A DNA stretch of 49,065 nt, taken from contig JAHWKR010000022.1 in assembly GCA_019347805.1 (NCBI GenBank), forward strand, positions 1 through 49,065, written 5' to 3'. This stretch comes from Methanobacteriota archaeon (GTDB lineage: Archaea; Thermoplasmatota; E2; JACPAO01; JAHWKR01). Position 1 is the stretch's first letter, and every line of letters begins with the position of its first letter. The notes under the pieces were generated by a model that ran no database searches, was not told the origin of the DNA, and was given only the letters and a program-made list of their open reading frames with translations. Shown one piece after another: positions 40,178 to 46,229 of the stretch. The translations under genes and the position numbers were made by a program.

Positions 40178-41281
40178 TCATGAGGCCTGCGCGGCGGCCT
40201 CGACCGTCCGCACCGCCCCGATGGGCACATGCTCCACCGAGACCAACGTGTCGATGTCCCACGTATACTTGACCCGCAGACGGTCCTTGTGCAAGCCCTT
40301 CTGGAGCATGTGGGCGGCGATGAGCGGCAGCATGATGGTGGCGTCGCCATAGACGGTCGCCTTGTCCGCCTCGGCATGGATCTTGCCCCAACTCTGGGCC
40401 TCCTCCAACGTGGAACCGGAGAGCCCGCCCCAATGCGGCGCATCGACCGTGATCTGGAAGCCGTACTCGTGACCGGCGACATCGAAGCCGGTCTCCTCGG
40501 CGATGACCTCGACGTCGTTGATGTAGTTCTTCGGCGTCCCGCCCCCGATGTAGACGATGCCGGTCTTGGGGGACTTGCCCTTGATCTGCGTCAACTCCCA
40601 ATTGTCGCGTATGGGGTCGATGCGCACCATCGACTCCCGCTTGCCCGACTCGATCATCTTCTTGTAATAGACCGTCAGCCCGATGCCGATGCTGCTGTCG
40701 TTGAGAGCCGGTGAGAACATCGGGACGCCGAGCTCGTAGCAGGTCGCCATGATCCCCCGGTCGCCGCGCTCATAGGCGATCCGGCCCATCTCATGCAGGA
40801 ACTCCCGGCTCGAATAGTTGCCCGGCGGGAGGTTCTCCGTCATCTCGGCGATGAAGTGGTCGGTCTTGCGGAACGCCAGCTCGTCGACATAGGTGTCATA
40901 GAGCCGGTCGATCCAATGCTCATGGAGCGCCACGTTGTCGGCGTCCGGCGTCCCCATGTAGTGCTGATAGCCCATCGCTTGATAGAAATCCTGGTAGAGC
41001 TGCGCCCCCGTCGAGACCAGGCAATCGATGAGGCCCTCTTTGATGAGGTCCCGGATGACGAACCGCTGCGCCCCCGCGATCATGCACCCCGAAAGCCCCA
41101 TGATGACCGTCGGCCGCACCGGGTCCTGCACCATGTTCTCATAGACCGACGCGCACTTGCCGAGGCTGCGCCCTTGGATGCTGCCCCGTTTCCACGATTC
41201 GACGAGATCCGTGACCCTGCCCACCTTGGACAGATCGATCTGCTCGACGGGCGTCTTCAGGAGGTCCTCTCGGGTGACCAT
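40178..41281 (-). CDS. dys: Deoxyhypusine synthase, 367 aa
   Basis: It transfers the aminobutyl group of spermidine to a lysine of aIF5A. Motifs: MGLSGCMIAGAQRFVIRDLI, LVSTGAQLYQDFYQAMGYQHYMG, SPALNDSSIGIGLTVYY, YIGGGTPKNYIND and the active-site region SGSTLEEAQSWGKIHAEADKATVYGDATIMLPLIAA, whose WGKI holds the catalytic Lys. The start at ATG 41281 is chosen because the TATA box at 41334-41345 predicts transcription from about 41314, after the alternative GTG 41326. Hypusine is made only by archaea and eukaryotes. The MscS gene lies downstream on the same strand after about 125 bases. Confidence 0.97.
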   Translation of the reverse strand: MVTREDLLKTPVEQIDLSKVGRVTDLVESWKRGSIQGRSLGKCASVYENMVQDPVRPTVIMGLSGCMIAGAQRFVIRDLIKEGLIDCLVSTGAQLYQDFYQAMGYQHYMGTPDADNVALHEHWIDRLYDTYVDELAFRKTDHFIAEMTENLPPGNYSSREFLHEMGRIAYERGDRGIMATCYELGVPMFSPALNDSSIGIGLTVYYKKMIESGKRESMVRIDPIRDNWELTQIKGKSPKTGIVYIGGGTPKNYINDVEVIAEETGFDVAGHEYGFQITVDAPHWGGLSGSTLEEAQSWGKIHAEADKATVYGDATIMLPLIAAHMLQKGLHKDRLRVKYTWDIDTLVSVEHVPIGAVRTVEAAAQAS

Positions 41282-41333
41282 GTCAGCAGCTCCAACCCGA
41301 CACAGGTGCCGGGCGTACCGGGCCACGGTGGGG

Positions 41334-41345
41334 CTGATTTAAGGG
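41334..41345 (-). promoter_or_regulatory. TATA box of the deoxyhypusine synthase gene
   Basis: CCCTTAAATCAG on the minus strand gives a predicted leader of about 33 nt, with GGTTGGA placed as a possible Shine-Dalgarno sequence nine bases before ATG 41281. Confidence 0.5.
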
Positions 41346-41365
41346 TATCGTGGATGGGGTCGGCT

Positions 41366-42217
41366 TCAGACGCGGGGCGCGATGCCGATGCCGACGCCGG
41401 TGCCGCCGACGAGGACATAGTGGGGGGTCATTCGGAAGTTGTTCGAATGGTCGCTGTCACCCGGGTAGGCATAGGTATCGGCCCGCACTTCGACGTCACC
41501 GAACTGACCGGTCGTGTCCCACCAGAACGTGATCTCTTTCGATTCACCGGGGGCGAGTCCGGTCTCCGATCCGGCGGCAGGCTGCAACCAACGGCTGTCA
41601 CCATCTGTTCGCGGATCGACCCATACGGAGGCGTCCACGTATTCGGCATGGCCGGGGCCGTTGTTCGTGATGGTGACCGTCACCTTGCGGTGGACACCGG
41701 CCGGAAGGTCGCCCGCGTCGGTCGTGATCGGGACGTTGTCCACCCGGAGATCCACAAGCTCGAGGTCCGGCAGGTCGATCGCATCGGCACGGACCGTGAC
41801 ATTGCTCGAAGCGGCGTCATCAATGACGAAAGCGATCCGAAGACCCGGCGAGCCGAGGGCCGAGACGGGCCATTCGGCCCCCCCGAGGTCGTAGCGCGGC
41901 CAGATATACCGGATGTCGAGGAGGCGCCCGTCATCGTCCACGACATAGCCGCGCAAGACGCCGTCGCCGTCCGCGGTCACCCTGAAGAGACCGGCCTGGT
42001 CGACGCCGAACGGGGAGAAACGGTACCACGCGGAAGGTGTGCCCTCGGTCACCTCGAACGACACGGATTGGCCAAGCGCGTGATCGATCGCCGTCTCCCA
42101 CCCGGACGGGAATCCGTCATGATACGCGCTGGTGGGCGAGAGCGCGCCGACCGCGATGAGGGCGAGGAGGGAAAGGATCGCAAAACGTCGCCTTCGACGC
42201 GCCACCACGGGAGCCAT
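41366..42217 (-). CDS. Secreted protein with CARDB-like domain, 283 aa
   Basis: ATG 42217 (MAPVVARRRRRFAILSLLALIAVGALS) gives a good signal peptide and lies 26 bp below a TATA-like element. The first 115 residues of the mature protein resemble pre-peptidase C-terminal or lectin-like beta domains (VSFEVTEGTPSAWYRFSPFG). Residues of about 155-270 look like a CARDB adhesion module: PDLELVDLRVDNVPITTDAGDL, VTVTITNNGPGHAEYVDASVWVD, ESKEITFWWDTTGQFGDVEVRA, ADTYAYPGDSDHSNN. The C-terminus is a short Gly/Val-rich hydrophobic stretch, too weak for a clear anchor. Role at the cell surface is likely; substrate is unknown. Confidence 0.82.
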   Translation of the reverse strand: MAPVVARRRRRFAILSLLALIAVGALSPTSAYHDGFPSGWETAIDHALGQSVSFEVTEGTPSAWYRFSPFGVDQAGLFRVTADGDGVLRGYVVDDDGRLLDIRYIWPRYDLGGAEWPVSALGSPGLRIAFVIDDAASSNVTVRADAIDLPDLELVDLRVDNVPITTDAGDLPAGVHRKVTVTITNNGPGHAEYVDASVWVDPRTDGDSRWLQPAAGSETGLAPGESKEITFWWDTTGQFGDVEVRADTYAYPGDSDHSNNFRMTPHYVLVGGTGVGIGIAPRV

Positions 42218-42239
42218 AGGGGAGCAAGAAACGAAGGGG

Positions 42240-42249
42240 TTCTTGAGCT
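42240..42249 (-). promoter_or_regulatory. TATA-like element of the CARDB protein gene
   Basis: AGCTCAAGAA on the minus strand is centred 26-27 bp before ATG 42217. Its position matches the other leaderless genes; the match to a TATA box is weak. Confidence 0.35.
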
Positions 42250-42354
42250 TTCTGGGCTCCCTGGACACGCTCCACCCCGGGGCTCCGCGGGCAGGTCCGT
42301 GAACCCCGGCGGTCGCCAGGTCATGGCCTGTGGAGCCGCCCTGTCCGGTGCCCC

Positions 42355-43563
42355 TCAGGCGTCCGCCACGATGCGGATGACGTCCCCGTCCTGCACCTCA
42401 TGGTCCGCACCGACGACCCGTCTGGTCTTGGCGTCGACGGCGCGGATGAAGCGCTCGCCCAGCTCGGTGTGCACCTTGAAGGCGAACTCTTTGGCGGTCG
42501 TCCCCCGCGGCACCATGAACGCGTCGGGAAGGACACGGCCCTGCTTGTCGGTGTACTTGTGCTCGTCCTCGACCGGGAACGCGGTGATGAGGTCGAGAAG
42601 GTCGTAGGCGGCGGCTTTCACGGCGCCGGTCACGCCGGTTCCGCCGTAGGGCCCGAGGACGTGGGAGCGCACATACTCGAGCGCCTGTTTCTGTTTGTCC
42701 GAGAGCTTGTCCGAGGTGATGTCGAACGACTTGTCGCCCGGCGTGTAGTCGAGGACCCCTGCCTTTGCGCCGTTCCGGAGCGCCAGTTCCGATTCCGCGG
42801 AGCAGGGCACGAAGAGGAGTCTCCGCGCTTCGCAGGCGCGCTCGATGCGGCCGACCGTCTCCGGGTCCGCCTGGTCCGCCTTGTTGCCCGCGATGAGGAT
42901 CGGCTTCGAGCGCCGCCGGATGCCGGTCGCCACCTTGACGAGGTCTTCTTCGGACCACAACTGCGGCTTCTCACGGTCGACCCCCGCTTCGGTGAGCGCC
43001 GCCGACACGTGGCTTTCCTTGACGCCGAGGCCCGAGAGGCGCTCGGCGATGGCGCGACCGGTCTTGCCACCCGATGCGAGGATCGCCTTCGCCGTCCGTT
43101 CCCACTTGTCGCCCAGGATGCCGGCGAGCCAATGGTCGATCTCGCGCTCCAGGAAGGCGATGTCCTCCTCCGGGTCGTGCGTGCCCGCGTCGACCGGGTT
43201 GCCCTCCGCATCGGTCGCACCGGCGAGGTCGACGACGTGGATGAGCGCGCTCGCCTGCCGGAGGTCATCGAGGAACTTGACCCCCAGACCCTTGCCCTTG
43301 TGGGCGTCCGGGACCAGGCCCGCCACATCGATGAGCTCGATGGGGACCAGGCGCGTCCCGTCGTCGCAGGGGGCGTTCCCCGGCGTGCAGGTCACACCGA
43401 GCGCGACATGTGGGCACGGTGTCCGCACATAGGTCACGCCCTTGTTCGGGTCGATGGTCGTGAAAGGATAGTTGGCCACCTCCGCCTTGGCGGCCGTCGC
43501 CGCGCTGAAGAACGTGCTCTTGCCGACGTTCGGCTTGCCGACCAGACCGATGGTGAGGGCCAC
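42355..43563 (-). CDS. ychF: OBG/YchF-related GTPase with TGS domain, 402 aa
   Basis: A translation-associated P-loop GTPase. GLVGKPNVGKSTFFSAAT holds the G1 loop (residues 9-17), NYPFTTIDPNKG the G2 region, IDVAGLVPDAHKGKGLG the G3 motif, and IAGNKADQADPE the G4 motif. G4 is NKAD, so GTP is expected, unlike bacterial and human YchF, which carry NxxE and prefer ATP. The C-terminus has a TGS domain ending VQDGDVIRIVADA. GTG 43563 starts directly at the conserved MALTIGLVGKP. Such proteins bind ribosomes; a precise role is not visible here. An in-frame CPHVALGVTCTPGNAPC cysteine cluster is typical of the archaeal subgroup. Confidence 0.92.
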   Translation of the reverse strand: MALTIGLVGKPNVGKSTFFSAATAAKAEVANYPFTTIDPNKGVTYVRTPCPHVALGVTCTPGNAPCDDGTRLVPIELIDVAGLVPDAHKGKGLGVKFLDDLRQASALIHVVDLAGATDAEGNPVDAGTHDPEEDIAFLEREIDHWLAGILGDKWERTAKAILASGGKTGRAIAERLSGLGVKESHVSAALTEAGVDREKPQLWSEEDLVKVATGIRRRSKPILIAGNKADQADPETVGRIERACEARRLLFVPCSAESELALRNGAKAGVLDYTPGDKSFDITSDKLSDKQKQALEYVRSHVLGPYGGTGVTGAVKAAAYDLLDLITAFPVEDEHKYTDKQGRVLPDAFMVPRGTTAKEFAFKVHTELGERFIRAVDAKTRRVVGADHEVQDGDVIRIVADA

Positions 43564-43612
43564 GAAGGGCCGGGGAGGCGGGGTCCCGCCTTAGGGTTTC
43601 GCCCGCGGCGTC

Positions 43613-44257
43613 TCAGCGCCGCCGCAGCAGGAGGACCCAGACAGCGAGGCCCCCGACCGCGAGACCGACCAGGAAGCCGAGGCCGGCGTCGGGAAGGGAG
43701 AAGGGACCGGCTTTGTCCATCGTGGTCCCGTTCGTCGTGCCATTGTCGAGCTGGGGCACGATCGCCGTAAAGAGATCCCGGTCGCCGTGCCATCGGTAGC
43801 CATCGGCTGTACAGCCATCATCGCCGGAGCCATCCCGGACGAGGATGACCTTGTCCGATGTGGTCGTACGGCCCTCTTCCCGGTCGATAGTGGTGGTCAG
43901 ATTGAACGAGGAGGAGGCTTTGACCATCCACCCGCCCGCGGTCGCTGAAGGGTCGGGTCGCCAGTCGATCTGCCGTTCTGTCGCATCGACCGAGAAAGAC
44001 TCCGTCCCGCTCGTCGAGAACCCGTTCGCCACGAAGACGGGCCGTGGCGGTCGTGCACCATCGGTGCACTGGATCCTGCCGAACACCTCGAACCGCACTT
44101 CCTTCTCCGGCGTGTGGAAGAAGACGACGGGATCCTTGATCTCCAGATCGACGAAGCCTTTCGCAGGTTCGGTCGAAAGGCCAGGTTGGGCACCGATGCC
44201 GGGTGTGGGGCCCGTCAAGACGAGGACCCCTAGGGTGACCCACAGGACCGGACGCAT
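43613..44257 (-). CDS. Secreted, C-terminally anchored protein, 214 aa
   Basis: ATG 44257 gives a signal peptide MRPVLWVTLGVLVLTGPTPGIGA; an ATG at 44281 would add eight residues. The mature domain of about 145 residues is beta-rich with two cysteines (IQCTDGA, DDGCTADG) and several NxT/S sequons. At the end, LGFLVGLAVGGLAVWVLLLRRR is a membrane helix followed by Arg residues, placing the domain outside the cell. I do not recognise the fold. The downstream GTPase gene is on the same strand but functionally unrelated. Confidence 0.75.
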   Translation of the reverse strand: MRPVLWVTLGVLVLTGPTPGIGAQPGLSTEPAKGFVDLEIKDPVVFFHTPEKEVRFEVFGRIQCTDGARPPRPVFVANGFSTSGTESFSVDATERQIDWRPDPSATAGGWMVKASSSFNLTTTIDREEGRTTTSDKVILVRDGSGDDGCTADGYRWHGDRDLFTAIVPQLDNGTTNGTTMDKAGPFSLPDAGLGFLVGLAVGGLAVWVLLLRRR

Positions 44258-44299
44258 GAAGTGCGGGAGAGAGGAGACCATGATGAAAGTTCTGGAAAC

Positions 44300-44590
44300 C
44301 CCTGAGACACTGAGCGAAGCTCAGGGGAGGAGGTCAACGAAGTTCGCCTCGCGCGGTCGCTGCGCGGCCTCGTTTGGCTCACCATGTCGACCGCTCCTAA
44401 CGGAGCAGGTCGACCTTCAGCCCGCGCTCGCGCAGTGGCTCTCGTTCGTGACCGAAGATCACCGAAGGAGATCCACCTTCAGCCGAAAGCGCAGTCGTTC
44501 TCCTGCCTAACGAAGTCAACGCAGAAGTCGACCTTCAGCCCGCGCTTGCGCGGGCGCCGTGGGCCTCGTCCCTGAGCGAAGCTCAGCGGA
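44300..44590. repeat. Cluster of GC-rich imperfect repeats with hairpins
   Basis: CTGAGCGAAGCTCAG, a perfect 6-bp stem with a GAA loop, occurs at 44310-44324 and 44572-44586, the latter across the bactofilin stop codon. GTCGACCTTCAGCCCGCGCT occurs at 44409-44428 and 44527-44546, about 118 bp apart, with a degraded third copy at about 44470. The second is followed by GCGCGGGC, completing an 8-bp stem hairpin. No gene is supported in this interval. The repeats may act as 3' transcript ends or belong to a dispersed family. Confidence 0.65.
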
Positions 44591-45500
44591 GGAGGTCCAC
44601 GATATCGTCCAACTGGTCGGCCTGGAACCGCTCCACCTTCTCGTCCATCTTCTTGTCCTTGTCGGTGACGAAGCGGATGCCGTAGGGGGCGTTGAGTGTG
44701 CCGTCGACGATGGCCGATTGGTGCATGACGACCGAGTCGCCGGTGAGGTCGCCAAGGACATGGCAGCCGGGGCCGATGTCGACCGGGCCTTCGACCTGGA
44801 TCTCGCCCTGCACCTCGGCGCCTTCCATGATCTTGAGGCCACCGGTGGCCCGGATGGCGCCGTAGAGCTTGGTCTCCTTGCCGACGAAGACGTCGCCCTT
44901 GACCGTGAAATTGCCGAGGACGCGGCAGCCGGCGCCGATCCTGAGGTTGCCCTTGACGTCGCTCTGGGTGAGCCCGAGCCTGGAGCCGTCGGGGACGTAG
45001 AGGAAGACGTCGCCGATGAGGATCTCCTCCTCGCCTTCCGCTTCGAGCTCCTTGAGGATGCGTTCGACCTCTTCGCTGCGGCCGAGCCGCAGGAGCTCCA
45101 TCATGTAGATGAATAGATAGACGACGACCGGGATGGGGTTGCGGATGTTGATCCAGCCCTTGGCCTCGAAGCCGTCCTTGATCTGCACGTCGTCGCCGAC
45201 GTCGAGGTCCCCTTCCAGTTGCAGGGTGCCGTCGATGCGGCATTTCTCGCCCAGGTAGACGTCGCCCTTGCAGGTGACGCTCCCGTCGACGCGGCCGAAC
45301 ATGTCGAGGCGCACCTCGCCGTCGGCCTTGAGATTGCCGTTGACCCGGACGCTCTCGCCGCCGAAGAAACGACCCGAGGTGATGACCCCGTACTCCATCT
45401 CGGTGTGGTTGCCGAGGATCACGTCACCTACCGTGAGGATCGTGTGCTCCTCGAACTTCGTGTCGTCAGGGATGACGAGGGTTTTCTTGTCGAACACCAT
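44583..45500 (-). CDS. Bactofilin-like polymer-forming protein, 305 aa
   Basis: Most of the protein consists of short parallel beta-helix rungs of the bactofilin type: VRVNGNLKADGEVRLDMFGRVDGSVTCKGDVYLGEKCRIDGTLQLEGDL, and in the second half GNLRIGAGCRVLGNFTVKGDVFVGKETKLYGAIRATGGLKIMEGAEVQGEI. Residues of about 121-155 interrupt the helix with a hydrophobic stretch (PIPVVVYLFIYMMELLRL) and a charged alpha-helix, which is unusual for the family. The stretch might attach filaments to the membrane. A helical tail (MDEKVERFQADQLDDIVDLL) ends it. Bactofilins form cytoskeletal filaments in bacteria, and related halofilins are known in haloarchaea. Neighbours are envelope proteins. Confidence 0.85.
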   Translation of the reverse strand: MVFDKKTLVIPDDTKFEEHTILTVGDVILGNHTEMEYGVITSGRFFGGESVRVNGNLKADGEVRLDMFGRVDGSVTCKGDVYLGEKCRIDGTLQLEGDLDVGDDVQIKDGFEAKGWINIRNPIPVVVYLFIYMMELLRLGRSEEVERILKELEAEGEEEILIGDVFLYVPDGSRLGLTQSDVKGNLRIGAGCRVLGNFTVKGDVFVGKETKLYGAIRATGGLKIMEGAEVQGEIQVEGPVDIGPGCHVLGDLTGDSVVMHQSAIVDGTLNAPYGIRFVTDKDKKMDEKVERFQADQLDDIVDLLR

Positions 45501-45606
45501 GGAGGGGCCGTCCGCGGGACGTGGCTCACGCTCGACCCGTCATGGGCCCGAGGTGCATCCCGTCTTGGCGACGCACGGGGCCGCTTTTCAAGGTGTCGGA
45601 TGGTCC

Positions 45607-46227
45607 CTATGCGCCGGAGCGCTCGGGTCCACCGGTCGTACCGGATGCCGCCGGCCGGTCGTCGTAGGCGCCACGCGCGCCACAGCTCGGGCAGGTGTGG
45701 TAGAGCGGCCGTTCACCGGTGTCGGTCACCGTGAAGACATGGCGGCAGCGCGTGCAGCGAAGGCCGAAGGTCTCCGCCTCGGGCAGGTCGCCCCACGCTT
45801 CCTCCTCGTCCTCGTCGGGCCATGCCTCTTCCTCTTCGGCGACCGGGGCGGGCTCCTTCACCGGACTCGTGAAGAGGAGCACCAGGAGCCAGACGAAGAA
45901 GACCAGGAGCAGGCCGGAGAAGACCCAGATCCAGGTCGTGAAGCTCCAGAAATCGACCAGGTCGAGAAGGGCGCTCGAGGTGCCGAGATAAGCGGCGAGG
46001 ACCACGAGCGAGAGCAGGAAGGTCACCGCGGCGAGCGTCATGGCCAAGGTGGCGTGGCGGCGGCGGCCGACGGTCGCCTCCTCCTCGCCGTAGATCATCA
46101 CGTCGTCCCCTTCGGATCGGGCATCGTCCTCGTCCTCGACATAGTCGTCGTCGACGTAGGCGTCGTACTGGTCCTCCTCTGCGTCCGGGTCATGGTCGTA
46201 CGGATGATCGGCGGGATCGCGGCCCAC
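45607..46227 (-). CDS. Two-TM membrane protein with acidic N-terminus and zinc ribbon, 206 aa
   Basis: The start is GTG 46227, two bases after the stop of the preceding surface-protein gene, with AGGAGGTGG as a strong Shine-Dalgarno sequence at 46233-46241. The first 55 residues are extremely acidic. Two hydrophobic helices follow (LAMTLAAVTFLLSLVVLAAYLG and WIWVFSGLLLVFFVWLLVLLF), then an acidic linker and a C-terminal zinc ribbon, RCTRCRHVFTV ... YHTCPSCGARG. With two helices both ends should face the cytoplasm. It is probably co-translated with the large surface protein. The role is unknown. Confidence 0.85.
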   Translation of the reverse strand: MGRDPADHPYDHDPDAEEDQYDAYVDDDYVEDEDDARSEGDDVMIYGEEEATVGRRRHATLAMTLAAVTFLLSLVVLAAYLGTSSALLDLVDFWSFTTWIWVFSGLLLVFFVWLLVLLFTSPVKEPAPVAEEEEAWPDEDEEEAWGDLPEAETFGLRCTRCRHVFTVTDTGERPLYHTCPSCGARGAYDDRPAASGTTGGPERSGA

Positions 46228-46229
46228 GT

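Noticed and set aside
44400-44560. Spaced repeats that might suggest a CRISPR array
   Set aside because: Only two or three imperfect copies, unequal spacing, degraded units and no cas genes nearby.
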